Shown here piece after piece: positions 28,848 to 37,986 of a DNA stretch of 64,000 nucleotides. Position numbers and translations under genes: made by a program. The notes under the pieces were generated by a model. The model saw only the letters and a list, made by a program, of their open reading frames with translations, searched no databases and was not told the DNA's origin. The stretch is from Micrococcales bacterium (lineage in GTDB: Bacteria > Actinomycetota > Actinomycetes > Actinomycetales > Microbacteriaceae): contig JAFKIY010000001.1 in NCBI GenBank assembly GCA_017306245.1, forward strand, positions 558,001-622,000, read 5' to 3'. Position 1 is the stretch's first letter, and each line of letters begins with the position of its first letter.

Positions 28848-30226
28848 GTTCGGCGGTTCAGCCGGCGCGCCGCGTGGCGTTCGAGGTGATTCGTGCCGTT
28901 TCCGAATCGGATGCGTACGCCAACCTCCTGCTCCCCGTGAAACTCGAGCGGGCCAAGCTCCACGGTGCGGATGCCGCACTCGCGACGGAACTGACGTACG
29001 GCACCCTCCGCCAGCAGGGACTCTACGATCGCGTGATCGAACGCGCCGCAGGGCGGCCCCTCGAGCGGATCGATCCGCCCATCCTGGACGTGCTGCGGCT
29101 CGCCACCCACCAACTGCTGTCCCTTCGGGTGGCGCAGCACGCCGCGGTGGATGAGGCGGTGTCGCTTGCCCGGCTCGTCGGTTCGCGCTCGGCGACCGGG
29201 TTCGTGAACGGCGTCCTGCGAACCATCACTCGCACCGCGCCCGACGAGTGGCGGTCCCTCGTGATCGGCGAACAGTCGACCGCCGACGACCGGCTGGCGG
29301 CCGAGTTTTCGCATCCGGTGTGGATCGTCCGGGCGTTTCGGCAGGCGCTCGCCGCCGACGGCCGGGACGGCGACCTCGACAAGCTGCTTTCGGCAGACAA
29401 TGCCGCCCCCGGGGTGACCCTTGCCGCTCTTCCCGGTCGTGCGCTCCGCGAGGAACTGGGCGGCACGAGGCCGGGCGATCTTTCGCCCGTGGCGGCGCAC
29501 AGCCGCGGAGGGGATCCGTCACGGCTCGCGGCGGTGCGCGACGGACGCGCCAGGGTGCAGGATGAGGGTTCCCAACTCGCCGCGCTCGCGCTCAGCCGGG
29601 CGAGGCCGATCGAACGCGGCGAACGGTGGCTGGACTTGTGCGCGGGCCCGGGAGGAAAGGCCGCGCTACTGGCCGCGGAGGCGCTAGCCGGCGGCGCGAC
29701 CCTCGTGGCGAATGAACTTTCTCCGGCCAGGGCAGGTCTGGTCCGCAACGCCCTCGCGGTGTTCGACGACCCACCGCAAGTGCTGGAGGGCGATGGGCGG
29801 ACGCTCGGCCACCAACTCGCGGGAACTCTCGACCGGGTGCTTCTGGATGCGCCCTGCACGGGTCTCGGCGCTCTTCGGAGGCGCCCGGAGGCGCGCTGGC
29901 GAAAGCAGCTGTCCGATCTGCCTGCGCTCACCGCGCTTCAACTCGAGCTCACCTCGGCCGCCGCCGCGGCGCTGAAACCGGGCGGCCTGCTCGCGTACGT
30001 CACGTGCTCGCCGCACCTTGCAGAAACCCGCGTCGCCGTCGCCCATGCCGTGCAGAAGTGCGGCCTGATCCTTCTGGACACCCCCGCCGTGCTTGCGGAC
30101 ATCGCGGGCCGCGATCCGGATGTGCGCGGAGACGGGGCGGCGCAGTTGTGGCCGCACATCCACGGAACGGACGCCATGTTCATCGCGCTGTTGGAGAAGC
30201 CGCGCGAGGACGGGGGACACCGGTAG
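28844..30226 (+). CDS. rsmB: 16S rRNA cytosine-C5 methyltransferase RsmB (Fmu/Sun)
   Basis: SAM-dependent m5C modification of 16S rRNA (C967 in E. coli numbering). 460 residues. The N-terminal NusB-like RNA-binding domain has ARRVAFEVIRAVSESDAYAN and SLARLVGSRSATGFVNGVLR. The methyltransferase domain has the SAM loop LDLCAGPGGKAALLA, motif IV DAPCTGLGALRRRPEARW and motif VI YVTCSPHLAETR, with the two cysteines expected for m5C enzymes. The ATG overlaps the fmt stop (ATGA). Confidence 0.93.
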   Translation: MSSAVQPARRVAFEVIRAVSESDAYANLLLPVKLERAKLHGADAALATELTYGTLRQQGLYDRVIERAAGRPLERIDPPILDVLRLATHQLLSLRVAQHAAVDEAVSLARLVGSRSATGFVNGVLRTITRTAPDEWRSLVIGEQSTADDRLAAEFSHPVWIVRAFRQALAADGRDGDLDKLLSADNAAPGVTLAALPGRALREELGGTRPGDLSPVAAHSRGGDPSRLAAVRDGRARVQDEGSQLAALALSRARPIERGERWLDLCAGPGGKAALLAAEALAGGATLVANELSPARAGLVRNALAVFDDPPQVLEGDGRTLGHQLAGTLDRVLLDAPCTGLGALRRRPEARWRKQLSDLPALTALQLELTSAAAAALKPGGLLAYVTCSPHLAETRVAVAHAVQKCGLILLDTPAVLADIAGRDPDVRGDGAAQLWPHIHGTDAMFIALLEKPREDGGHR

Positions 30227-30229
30227 GCT
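30224..30229 (+). promoter_or_regulatory. Candidate leaderless -10 box (TAGGCT) for rpe
   Basis: TAGGCT ends 6 nt before the rpe ATG and overlaps the last codon of rsmB. There is no Shine-Dalgarno in the gap. Confidence 0.45.
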
Positions 30230-30235
30230 TGCCGC

Positions 30236-30898
30236 ATGCCGGTCCGCATCAATCCCAGCATCCTCGCGGCGGACTTCGTCAACCTCGAGCGGGACATCGC
30301 CCGCATCGACAGCGCCGATCTGGTGCACGTCGATGTCATGGACAACCATTTCGTCCCGAACCTCACGTTCGGCCCGCAAATGGTGGGCCGAATCCAGGAT
30401 GTCTCGCCGATCCCGCTCGATGTACACCTCATGATCGAGGACCCGGACCGGTGGGCACCCGGTTACGCCGAACTCGGCGCGTATTCCGTGACATTCCATG
30501 CCGAGGCCGCGGCGGATGCGGTCGGCGTCGCTCGCCGGCTCCGCGAAATCGGCTCCCGCGCGGGACTTGCCGTGAAACCGGGCACGCCGATCGAACCGTA
30601 CCTCGAGCTGCTTTCCGAATTCGACCAGATTCTGGTCATGACCGTCGAGCCGGGTTTCGGCGGCCAGAGTTTCATCGAATCCGTCATGCCGAAGCTCGCC
30701 ACGCTCTCCCGGGAGGTGCGCCGACGCGGCCTCGACGTCTGGCTGCAGGTGGACGGCGGGGTGGACGTGCGCTCCATCGCCATCGCCGCCGCGGCGGGAG
30801 CGGACACGTTCGTCGCCGGATCGAGCGTGTTCAACTCCGACGATGCTGCGGGGAACATCGCCGCATTGCGGGCCGCCGCCGCGCCGCACGTGCACTAG
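30236..30898 (+). CDS. rpe: Ribulose-phosphate 3-epimerase
   Basis: Interconverts ribulose-5-P and xylulose-5-P in the pentose phosphate pathway. 220 residues, TIM barrel. Motifs: INPSILAADFVNLERDI, the metal/catalytic set VHVDVMDNHFVPNLTFGP, DVHLMIEDP, VEPGFGGQSFIESVMPKL, VDGGVDVRSI and FVAGSSVFNSDD. It follows rsmB by 9 nt, with its own -10-like box. Confidence 0.97.
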   Translation: MPVRINPSILAADFVNLERDIARIDSADLVHVDVMDNHFVPNLTFGPQMVGRIQDVSPIPLDVHLMIEDPDRWAPGYAELGAYSVTFHAEAAADAVGVARRLREIGSRAGLAVKPGTPIEPYLELLSEFDQILVMTVEPGFGGQSFIESVMPKLATLSREVRRRGLDVWLQVDGGVDVRSIAIAAAAGADTFVAGSSVFNSDDAAGNIAALRAAAAPHVH

Positions 30899-30916
30899 TT
30901 CTGCTTGGATGGATTC

Positions 30917-31291
30917 ATGACAGAGTTCAACAGGACCAAGCCTGAGATTGACTTCCACGGCGCTGACGCGCCGAGCGTCCTCGAGACGAGGGACATCGAC
31001 GTGGGCTCCGGCCCGGAGGCGATGCCCGGTGCGACCGTCGAGGTGCACTACGTGGGAGTCGACTTCGAGACCGGGGAAGAGTTCGACTCCAGCTGGTCCA
31101 GAGACCAGTCGATCACGTTCCCGTTGCGGGGCCTCATCGCCGGCTGGCAGGAGGGCATTCCCGGGATGCGCGTCGGGGGCCGCCGCGAACTCGTCATCCC
31201 CCCGCATTTGGCGTACGGCCCGGCGGGCGGAGGACATGCCCTTTCCGGGCGCACGTTGATCTTCGTCATAGACCTGCTGGGCGTTTCCTAA
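30917..31291 (+). CDS. FKBP-type peptidyl-prolyl cis-trans isomerase
   Basis: 124 residues, a single cytoplasmic FKBP domain without a signal peptide. Core motifs: [53 protein letters not shown] and [13 protein letters not shown], closing with [10 protein letters not shown]. Most residues lining the FK506 pocket are present. The ATG at 30917 is preferred over the upstream in-frame extension. It is the second prolyl isomerase in the window, after the membrane-anchored cyclophilin. Confidence 0.94.
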   Translation: MTEFNRTKPEIDFHGADAPSVLETRDIDVGSGPEAMPGATVEVHYVGVDFETGEEFDSSWSRDQSITFPLRGLIAGWQEGIPGMRVGGRRELVIPPHLAYGPAGGGHALSGRTLIFVIDLLGVS

Positions 31292-31295
31292 CCGG

Positions 31296-31301
31296 TACCC
31301 T
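31296..31301 (+). promoter_or_regulatory. Candidate leaderless -10 box (TACCCT) for hisE
   Basis: TACCCT ends 7 nt before the hisE GTG, matching the spacing used at other genes here. It would start the histidine/tryptophan block. Confidence 0.4.
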
Positions 31302-31308
31302 TGGGGTT

Positions 31309-31572
31309 GTGAAGACTTTCGACGAGTTGTTCGCCGAGCTGTCCGAAAAGGCAGCGGCCCGGCAGCCGGGTTCCGGGACGGTGCAGCGGCTCGATGAGGG
31401 CGTTCACGCCATCGGGAAGAAGCTCGTCGAGGAGGCAGCGGAATCCTGGATGGCGGCGGAGCACGAAAGCGCCGACCGCACCGCCGAGGAGCTTTCGCAG
31501 CTTCTGTACCACGTTCAGGTGCTCATGCTGGCCAGGGGTTTGACCACCGAGGATGTCTACCGACATTTGTGA
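31309..31572 (+). CDS. hisE: Phosphoribosyl-ATP pyrophosphatase
   Basis: Second step of histidine synthesis. 87 residues, a stand-alone HisE rather than a HisIE fusion. The all-alpha MazG-like fold shows [39 protein letters not shown] and [18 protein letters not shown], with the acidic metal-binding residues in EEAAE and EELSQ. The start is GTG. It precedes hisG by a 69-nt gap that contains only the hisG ribosome binding site. Confidence 0.95.
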   Translation: MKTFDELFAELSEKAAARQPGSGTVQRLDEGVHAIGKKLVEEAAESWMAAEHESADRTAEELSQLLYHVQVLMLARGLTTEDVYRHL

Positions 31573-31641
31573 TCGCGCCCTCGCCCTGGACGTACGACCA
31601 CGCCGCTCTGAAAGCCCAGACGACGGGAGAAGAGAACACGC

Positions 31642-32481
31642 ATGCTCAGAATCGCCATCCCGAACAAGGGGATGCTCTCCGACACGGCAACGCAAATGCT
31701 CGCGGAAGCCGGGTATGTCACCCGGCGCGATCCGAAGGAACTCATCGTCTTCGACCCCGCGAACGGCGCCGAGTTCTTCTATCTTCGCCCGCGCGATATC
31801 GCGACCTATGTCGGCTCCGGCGCCCTGGATGTCGGCATCACCGGTCGGGACCTTCTGCTGGACTCCGGGTCGAGCGCCACCGAGATCGCGGGGCTCGATT
31901 TCGCCGAGTCGACGTTCCGTTTCGCGGGCCCGACGGGCCGCTTCTCGTCGCTTTCGGACCTCGCCGGAGTGCGCGTCGCGACGAGCTACCCCGGCCTGGT
32001 CGGTGCGTTCCTTGCCCGGGAGGGCATCGACGCGCGCATCGTGACGCTGGATGGCGCGGTGGAGTCTGCGGTGCAGCTCGGGGTCGCCGATGCGGTCGCC
32101 GATGTCGTGTCGACCGGGACGACACTGCGGCAGCAGGGGCTCGACGTGTTCGGGCCGGTCATCCTGGAATCCACCGCCGTGCTGATCAGTTCGGGTGCAA
32201 CGTTGCCGGGGCTCGCGACGTTCCAGCGGCGCATCCAGGGCGTGCTGGTCGCCCGCCAGTACGTGCTCATGGACTACGACCTGCCCGCCTCGCTCGTCGA
32301 GCAGGCGTCCGCGATCACCCCGGGGCTCGAGTCGCCCACGGTGTCGCCGCTCAGGGACTCGGAGTGGGTCGCCGTGCGGGTCATGGTTCCGCGCGCCAGA
32401 ACGAACGCCATCATGGACGAGTTGTACGAGTTGGGTGCCCGCGCGATCCTGGTCAGTTCGATCCACGCTGCGCGGATCTGA
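31642..32481 (+). CDS. hisG: ATP phosphoribosyltransferase (long form)
   Basis: First committed step of histidine synthesis, feedback-inhibited by histidine. 279 residues, so the long form carrying its own C-terminal ACT-like regulatory domain (about residues 205-279, ending [12 protein letters not shown]). Catalytic part: [33 protein letters not shown] and the PRPP site [24 protein letters not shown] lies 8 nt before the ATG. The stop overlaps hisF by 1 nt. Confidence 0.96.
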   Translation: MLRIAIPNKGMLSDTATQMLAEAGYVTRRDPKELIVFDPANGAEFFYLRPRDIATYVGSGALDVGITGRDLLLDSGSSATEIAGLDFAESTFRFAGPTGRFSSLSDLAGVRVATSYPGLVGAFLAREGIDARIVTLDGAVESAVQLGVADAVADVVSTGTTLRQQGLDVFGPVILESTAVLISSGATLPGLATFQRRIQGVLVARQYVLMDYDLPASLVEQASAITPGLESPTVSPLRDSEWVAVRVMVPRARTNAIMDELYELGARAILVSSIHAARI

Positions 32482-33242
32482 TGGCGCTCCCGGTTCGCGT
32501 GATCCCGTGCCTTGACGTTGCGGAGGGGCGGGTCGTGAAGGGCGTCAATTTCCGCGGGCTTCGGGATGCGGGGGATCCGGTCGAGCTGTCGCGCCGCTAC
32601 TTCGAGCAGGGGGCGGACGAGCTGACGTTCCTGGACGTCAACGCGACCGTCGACAATCGCCAGACGGCGTGGGACATCGTCACGAGAACCGCGGAACAGG
32701 TTTTCATCCCGTTGACGGTCGGCGGCGGAGTTCGCACCGTCGAGGATGTGGCGAGGCTGCTTTCCGTCGGTGCCGACAAGGTGGGCGTGAACAGCGCCGC
32801 AATCGCCAGGCCATCGCTCATCGACGACATCGCGGATCGGTTCGGCGCCCAGGTGCTCGTGCTGTCTCTCGACGTGAAACGCTCCGGCGGCCGATTCGTC
32901 GTGACCACGCACGGTGGCCGCACGGAAACGGAACTCGACGCCATCGAATGGGCGGCCGAATCCGTGCGCCGCGGCGCGGGCGAACTGCTCGTGAACTCGA
33001 TCGATGCGGACGGCACGAAGGCCGGCTTCGATCTCGAACTGATCGCCGCCGTCCGCGCGGTGAGCAGCGCGCCGATCATTGCCTCCGGGGGAGCGGGCGC
33101 CGCCCGCGACTTCGCGCCTGCCGTGCAGGCCGGGGCCGATGCTGTGCTCGCGGCCTCCGTGTTCCACAATGGAGACCTGACGGTCGCCGAAGTCAAGCAG
33201 TCGCTTGCCGACGGCGGCATCACGGTGAGGGAGACGGCATGA
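32481..33242 (+). CDS. hisF: Imidazole glycerol phosphate synthase, cyclase subunit
   Basis: Combines PRFAR with ammonia from HisH to give imidazole glycerol phosphate and AICAR. 253 residues, a TIM barrel. The catalytic aspartates are in [15 protein letters not shown] (near residue 11) and [10 protein letters not shown] (near 130); the other phosphate-binding loops are [13 protein letters not shown] and [13 protein letters not shown]. The partner hisH and the preceding hisA/priA isomerase are not in the window. It overlaps hisI by 4 nt. Confidence 0.97.
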   Translation: MALPVRVIPCLDVAEGRVVKGVNFRGLRDAGDPVELSRRYFEQGADELTFLDVNATVDNRQTAWDIVTRTAEQVFIPLTVGGGVRTVEDVARLLSVGADKVGVNSAAIARPSLIDDIADRFGAQVLVLSLDVKRSGGRFVVTTHGGRTETELDAIEWAAESVRRGAGELLVNSIDADGTKAGFDLELIAAVRAVSSAPIIASGGAGAARDFAPAVQAGADAVLAASVFHNGDLTVAEVKQSLADGGITVRETA

Positions 33243-33583
33243 CGGCGCGGGAGTCGGAGAACCTCGTCCAGCAGGCGCGGTTCGGCGCCGATGGGCTGCT
33301 GCCGGCCATCATCCAGGAAAACGGCTCAGGAGCTGTCCTCATGCTCGCCTGGATGGATGCGGAAGCCCTCGCGCGCACCCTCCGGGACGGCCGCGTGACG
33401 TTCTGGTCGCGGTCGCGGAAGGAATACTGGAGAAAAGGCGACACGTCGGGCAATCGGCTCCTGGTGAGTTCAGCGGCCCTCGACTGCGACTCCGATGCCC
33501 TCCTGATCACCGTGGAGCCCGTGGCCGCCGCGTGCCACACGGGAGCCCACAGTTGCTTCGACGACGCCGGGGACGGGCAGTGA
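33239..33583 (+). CDS. hisI: Phosphoribosyl-AMP cyclohydrolase
   Basis: Opens the adenine ring in histidine synthesis; a zinc and magnesium enzyme. 114 residues, a stand-alone HisI. Signature stretches: [34 protein letters not shown], then the metal ligands in DCDSDALL and CHTGAHSCF. The ATG overlaps hisF, and the stop overlaps the trpE GTG, coupling histidine and tryptophan genes. Confidence 0.96.
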   Translation: MTARESENLVQQARFGADGLLPAIIQENGSGAVLMLAWMDAEALARTLRDGRVTFWSRSRKEYWRKGDTSGNRLLVSSAALDCDSDALLITVEPVAAACHTGAHSCFDDAGDGQ

Positions 33584-35094
33584 CGACGCGAGCGGAATTC
33601 GATGGCCTGCTCGCCGGGCATCGCGTCGTCCCGGTCATCCGCGAACTGTTCGCGGACAGCGAGTCGCCCGTGGGCATCTACCGGAAGCTCGCGGCCGGGG
33701 CGCCGGGCACGTTCCTGCTCGAGTCGGCGGAACAGGGCGGAATCTGGTCGCGATACTCCTTCATCGGGGTCTCGAGTTTCGGGGTCCTGACCCAGTCCGG
33801 CGACCGGGCTCTGTGGCTGGATTACGGGCTTTCTGCGGACCGGGCGTTCGGGGAATCGGAACCGGGCGTCCCGCTGGAGGCGATCCGCGAACTCCACGCG
33901 CGCTGGAGCACCCCGCACATTCCGGGCCAGCCTCCGCTGACCGGCGGCCTCATCGGCTTCGTCGGCTGGGATGCCGTGCGGCAGATCGAGCGGCTGCCCG
34001 ATCCGCCCGAAGCGGACTTCGACATCCCGGGCCAGGCGCTGTCCTTCGTGCGCGAGCTCGTCGTCGTGGACCATCGAACGGGCGCGCTGCTGCTCATCGT
34101 GACGGTCCTGAACGACGGGACGGACGACCCCGACACGATGTGGCGCGATGCCGGCGAGGCGCTCGATTCCCTGCAGTCGCGCCTTGCGGCGCGCTCGGAG
34201 CCGTGGGTGGCGAACGTGGACCTGACGGTGGAGCCCGAGCCGCGCCCCCGGGTCGACGAAGCGACGTTCCGTGCCGGCGTGGAGGCGTCGAAGCGGTATG
34301 TCCGCGAGGGCGACGTCTTTCAAATCGTGCTGTCTCAGCGATTCGACCACGACGTCGAGGCGGAACCGATCGACGTGTACCGGATCCTCCGCGCGCTCAA
34401 TCCCAGCCCGTACATGTATTTCCTGTCGCTGTCCGAACCCGAGGGGGAGCCGTACTGGGTCGTGGGGTCCTCCCCGGAGGCGCTCGTGAAGGTCGAGAAC
34501 GGCCGAGCGTACATGCACCCGATCGCCGGCTCCCGGCCCAGGGGGAACAACCCGGAGCACGATCTGGACCTGGCCGCAGAGCTCGCCGACGACGACAAGG
34601 AACGCGCAGAGCATCTCATGCTCGTGGATCTCGCCCGCAACGACCTCCAGAAGGTGTGCGAGCCGGGAAGCGTCGAGGTCACCGAATTCATGCAGGTCGA
34701 ACGATTCAGCCACATCATGCACCTCGTGTCCTCCGTCGAAGGGGATGTGCGGCAGGGGATAGGCCCGATCGACGTGTTCCGTGCCACGTTCCCCGCGGGA
34801 ACCCTGTCCGGCGCGCCGAAACCGAGAGCGCTGGAAATCATTGACGAACTGGAGCCGGCGGCACGAGGCCTGTACGGCGGCGTCGTGGGGTACTTCGGTT
34901 TCTCCGGAGACGTCGACCTTGCCATTGCCATTCGCACGGCCACGATTTCGCGCGGTGTCGCGCGGGTGCAGGCGGGGGCGGGAATCGTCGCGGACTCTGA
35001 CCCTGCGGCGGAGTATGCGGAATCGCACAACAAAGCCGCTGCCCCGTTGCGGGCGGTCGCGGTTGCGAATCGGATGCGCAGGGTCACCGCATGA
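33580..35094 (+). CDS. trpE: Anthranilate synthase component I
   Basis: Chorismate + glutamine-derived ammonia to anthranilate. 504 residues. The N-terminal part has LLESAEQGGIWSRYSFIG, the region that usually binds the feedback inhibitor tryptophan. The chorismate-binding domain has FQIVLSQRFDHDV, LNPSPYMYFLSL, HPIAGSRPRGNN, LMLVDLARNDLQKV, PAGTLSGAPKPRALEII and YGGVVGYFGFSGDVDLAIA. The glutaminase subunit (trpG) and trpD are not adjacent. The GTG start overlaps hisI. Confidence 0.96.
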   Translation: MTTRAEFDGLLAGHRVVPVIRELFADSESPVGIYRKLAAGAPGTFLLESAEQGGIWSRYSFIGVSSFGVLTQSGDRALWLDYGLSADRAFGESEPGVPLEAIRELHARWSTPHIPGQPPLTGGLIGFVGWDAVRQIERLPDPPEADFDIPGQALSFVRELVVVDHRTGALLLIVTVLNDGTDDPDTMWRDAGEALDSLQSRLAARSEPWVANVDLTVEPEPRPRVDEATFRAGVEASKRYVREGDVFQIVLSQRFDHDVEAEPIDVYRILRALNPSPYMYFLSLSEPEGEPYWVVGSSPEALVKVENGRAYMHPIAGSRPRGNNPEHDLDLAAELADDDKERAEHLMLVDLARNDLQKVCEPGSVEVTEFMQVERFSHIMHLVSSVEGDVRQGIGPIDVFRATFPAGTLSGAPKPRALEIIDELEPAARGLYGGVVGYFGFSGDVDLAIAIRTATISRGVARVQAGAGIVADSDPAAEYAESHNKAAAPLRAVAVANRMRRVTA

Positions 35095-35708
35095 ACCCGC
35101 GCACGCTGCGCGCCGCGAGCATCTTCGGCGGCGTCCTGCTCGCCGGACTCGCGCTCCTCGGCTGGTCGCAACCCTGGTTCGTGGTGGTGCTCGGCGGGCA
35201 GTCCGCCCAGCATCCGGACCTCCATGTCGCCGGCGACGTGAGCGCGCCGGCCGTCGCGGCACTCGCGATCGCCGCCGCGGCCGCATTCGGGGCGATGGCG
35301 ATTTCCGGGGCGTTCTTCCGCGCCGTCCTCGCCGTCCTCGAGGTGCTCCTCGGCGCCAGCATCCTGGTGTCGTCCGTTCTGGCCCTGAGCGCCCCCTCCG
35401 GCGCCGTGGAAGCCGCCGTCACGAAGGCCACGAGCGTCGCGGGCCTCGAATCCGTCCAGGCGCTCATCGCATCGAACACGCCGACCGCGTGGCCGTTCGT
35501 GACGTTCGGTGCCGGCGCCCTGCTGGGCGTCCTCGGCATCGGCATCATACTGACCGGGCGCCTGTGGCCCGCAGGCGGCCGCCGATTCGAGGTGGTGCGG
35601 TTCGATCCGGCAGATCCGGATGCGCCCGGCGGCGGCGGCCGGGAACCGCGCGGCGCGGTATCCGATTGGGACGAGCTGAGCGGGGGATCGGACCCGACCT
35701 CCCGCTAG
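35091..35708 (+). CDS. Trp-operon-associated membrane protein (TIGR02234-type)
   Basis: 205 residues with about four hydrophobic segments (near residues 10-30, 48-68, 73-100 and 137-160) and a charged, Gly-rich tail. Landmarks LLGWSQPWFVVVLGG and AVTKATSVAGLESVQ fit the actinobacterial family found next to trpE. Function is not established; a role in aromatic compound movement would be speculation. It overlaps trpE by 4 nt, so it is co-translated with it. Confidence 0.85.
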   Translation: MNPRTLRAASIFGGVLLAGLALLGWSQPWFVVVLGGQSAQHPDLHVAGDVSAPAVAALAIAAAAAFGAMAISGAFFRAVLAVLEVLLGASILVSSVLALSAPSGAVEAAVTKATSVAGLESVQALIASNTPTAWPFVTFGAGALLGVLGIGIILTGRLWPAGGRRFEVVRFDPADPDAPGGGGREPRGAVSDWDELSGGSDPTSR

Positions 35709-35731
35709 CCTGCGCAGCACGTCGGTACGGT

Positions 35732-35753
35732 TAGACTGGCGGAGACTTAAGTC
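35732..35753 (+). promoter_or_regulatory. Candidate -10 box (TAGACT) and a GACTTAAGTC palindrome
   Basis: TAGACT at 35732-35737 lies about 40 nt before the next start. The perfect 10-base palindrome GACTTAAGTC at 35744-35753 falls near the predicted transcription start, where a dimeric regulator could bind. No -35 is evident, and the operator idea is inference. Confidence 0.35.
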
Positions 35754-35775
35754 CGACACGATTCACTGGAGTGAC

Positions 35776-36012
35776 ATGAGCAGCGCAGACATCTCCGACC
35801 CGGGCCACGGGCACTCGCCCGCAGCGTGGACGGCCGTCATCATCATGATGATCGCCTTCCTGCTGGGCACCATCGCGTTCTGGTTCGCCTCGATGTGGCT
35901 CATCTGGGTTTCCCTCGCCCTCGTGGTCGTCGGTCCGATCGTCGGCTGGATCATGGCGAAGGCCGGCTGGGGTGTCGCAGGGCCGCGGTACGTGCCCAAG
36001 CAGACCCACTAG
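35776..36012 (+). CDS. HGxxPAAW-family small membrane protein
   Basis: 78 residues. It carries HGHSPAAWTAV near the N-terminus, the motif that names this actinobacterial family, followed by two transmembrane helices (about residues 20-42 and 45-65) and a short basic tail. TGGAG at 35767-35771 precedes the ATG. It lies between the TIGR02234-type protein and trpC and is usually kept with tryptophan genes. Function unknown. Confidence 0.85.
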   Translation: MSSADISDPGHGHSPAAWTAVIIMMIAFLLGTIAFWFASMWLIWVSLALVVVGPIVGWIMAKAGWGVAGPRYVPKQTH

Positions 36013-36016
36013 GCGG

Positions 36017-36787
36017 GTGCTTACGCAACTCATCGCCGGGGCCGTCGCCGACGCCGCGGCGAGAAGGGCCATTCGCCCTCTCGCGGAGGTGGAGCGGGCG
36101 GCGGCAGCCCGAGCGCCGGCACGCGACGCACTCGCGGCGCTCGCGCCGGCCGCGCGGGTGAAAATCATCGCCGAAATCAAGCGGGCGAGTCCATCGCGGG
36201 GCCGGCTGTCGGACATCGCCGACCCGGCAGCTCTCGCTGCGCGGTACGTCCAGGGTGGGGCAAGCGCGATCAGCGTGCTCACCGAGGAACGGAAATTCGG
36301 CGGGTCCCTCGCGGATCTGGAAACCGTCCGCGCCGCCGTCGATGTCCCCGTGCTGCGCAAGGACTTCATCGTGGAGCCGTACCAGGTGTTCGAGGCCAGG
36401 GCGGCGGGCGCGGACCTCATCCTCCTGATGGCCTCCGCGCTGGACCAGGCCGACCTGGGTGAGCTGTACCGTCTCGTGGACGACCTGGGCATGACGGCGC
36501 TCGTCGAAGCGCACGACGCCGACGAGGTGGCCAGAGCCGCGGACATCGGCGCGAAGCTCATCGGGATCAACGCGCGGAATCTCACCACGTTCGAACTCGA
36601 TCGGCGCCTGTTCGGCCGCCTCGTCGATCTCGTGCCCGACGGGGCGATCAAGGTCGCGGAATCCGCCGTGTCCTCCGCCGCCGACGTGGCGCGCTATCGG
36701 AACGCCGGGGCGGATGTCGTTCTCATCGGCGAAGCGCTCGTCACCGCCGACCCGATCGCGACCCTCGCAGAATTCCTGGCCGTCTGA
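36017..36787 (+). CDS. trpC: Indole-3-glycerol phosphate synthase
   Basis: CdRP to indole glycerol phosphate. 256 residues, a monofunctional TIM barrel. Catalytic and binding motifs: [87 protein letters not shown] and [13 protein letters not shown] choose the GTG at 36017, 4 nt after the upstream stop, as it gives the usual N-terminus ([16 protein letters not shown]); an in-frame GTG at 35972 would overlap the previous gene. Confidence 0.95.
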   Translation: MLTQLIAGAVADAAARRAIRPLAEVERAAAARAPARDALAALAPAARVKIIAEIKRASPSRGRLSDIADPAALAARYVQGGASAISVLTEERKFGGSLADLETVRAAVDVPVLRKDFIVEPYQVFEARAAGADLILLMASALDQADLGELYRLVDDLGMTALVEAHDADEVARAADIGAKLIGINARNLTTFELDRRLFGRLVDLVPDGAIKVAESAVSSAADVARYRNAGADVVLIGEALVTADPIATLAEFLAV

Positions 36788-37986
36788 TGGGGCTCCGGGA
36801 AGCCTCAGGGCCCTACTTCGGCGGCTACGGCGGGCGGTTCGTCCCCGAATCGCTTGTGGAGGCGCTCGATGAGCTCACCGCGGAGTACGACGCAGCGAAG
36901 GCCGATCCCGCGTTCGCGGCGGAGTTCGCGAGACTGGGCGCGACGTACACGGGACGGCCGTCGATCATCACCGAGGTGCCGCGATTCGCCGAACACGCCG
37001 GCGGCGCGCGCGTCATCCTGAAACGCGAAGACCTGAACCACACGGGGTCCCACAAGATCAACAACGTGCTCGGCCAGGCGCTCCTCACCAAACGGATCGG
37101 GAAGCACCGCGTGATCGCCGAGACCGGCGCGGGGCAGCACGGCGTCGCGACGGCGACCGCTGCCGCGCTCATGGGCATGGAGTGCGTCGTGTACATGGGT
37201 GAGGTCGACACGCAGCGGCAGGCGTTGAACGTCGCGCGGATGCGCCTCCTGGGCGCCGAAGTCGTCCCGGTGACGACGGGGTCGCGAACCCTCAAGGACG
37301 CCATCAACGAGGCGATGCGCGACTGGGTCACGAACGTCGCGACCACCAACTACATTTTCGGTACCGTTGCGGGACCGCATCCATTTCCCGCCATGGTCCG
37401 GGACTTCCAGAAAATCATCGGGGACGAGGCGAGGCAGCAGGTCATCGACCTCACCGGGTCGCTTCCCGATGCCGTGGCGGCGTGCGTCGGCGGCGGGTCG
37501 AACGCGATTGGAATCTTCGACGCGTTCCTCGATGACGAGTCCGTAGCCCTGTACGGATTCGAGGCGGCGGGGGACGGCGCCGACACGCCCCGCCACGCCG
37601 CGACGATCACGAAGGGACGTCCAGGCGTCCTGCACGGCGCCCGGTCGTACCTGCTCCAGGATGACGACGGACAGACGATCGAGTCGCACTCGATCTCCGC
37701 CGGCCTCGACTACCCCGGGGTGGGTCCGGAGCACGCGTGGCTCGCCGACATCGAGCGGGCCAGGTACCTGCCGATCACCGACGCCGCGGCGATGGATGCG
37801 TTCCGTCTCCTCGCCCGCACCGAAGGGATCATTCCGGCCATCGAGTCCGCGCACGCCCTCGCCGGAACCATCGACCTGGGGAAGAACCTCGGCCCGGATG
37901 CGACGATCCTGGTGAGCCTCAGCGGCCGCGGGGACAAGGACATGGAAACCGCGGGCGAGTGGTTCGACCTGCTGGAGCAATCGTGA
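36787..37986 (+). CDS. trpB: Tryptophan synthase beta chain
   Basis: PLP-dependent condensation of indole and serine. 399 residues. Motifs: [15 protein letters not shown] at the N-terminus, the PLP lysine in [38 protein letters not shown], the phosphate loop [12 protein letters not shown] and the C-terminal [12 protein letters not shown]. It overlaps trpC by 1 nt and trpA by 4 nt (GTGA), as expected for subunits made in equal amounts. Confidence 0.98.
   Translation: MGLREASGPYFGGYGGRFVPESLVEALDELTAEYDAAKADPAFAAEFARLGATYTGRPSIITEVPRFAEHAGGARVILKREDLNHTGSHKINNVLGQALLTKRIGKHRVIAETGAGQHGVATATAAALMGMECVVYMGEVDTQRQALNVARMRLLGAEVVPVTTGSRTLKDAINEAMRDWVTNVATTNYIFGTVAGPHPFPAMVRDFQKIIGDEARQQVIDLTGSLPDAVAACVGGGSNAIGIFDAFLDDESVALYGFEAAGDGADTPRHAATITKGRPGVLHGARSYLLQDDDGQTIESHSISAGLDYPGVGPEHAWLADIERARYLPITDAAAMDAFRLLARTEGIIPAIESAHALAGTIDLGKNLGPDATILVSLSGRGDKDMETAGEWFDLLEQS

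Noticed and set aside
31569..32480. A GTG-initiated frame overlapping the hisE stop and running through hisG into hisF
   Set aside because: It shares frame with hisF only by chance; the part before 32481 is out of frame with hisG and resembles no protein. hisF starts at 32481.
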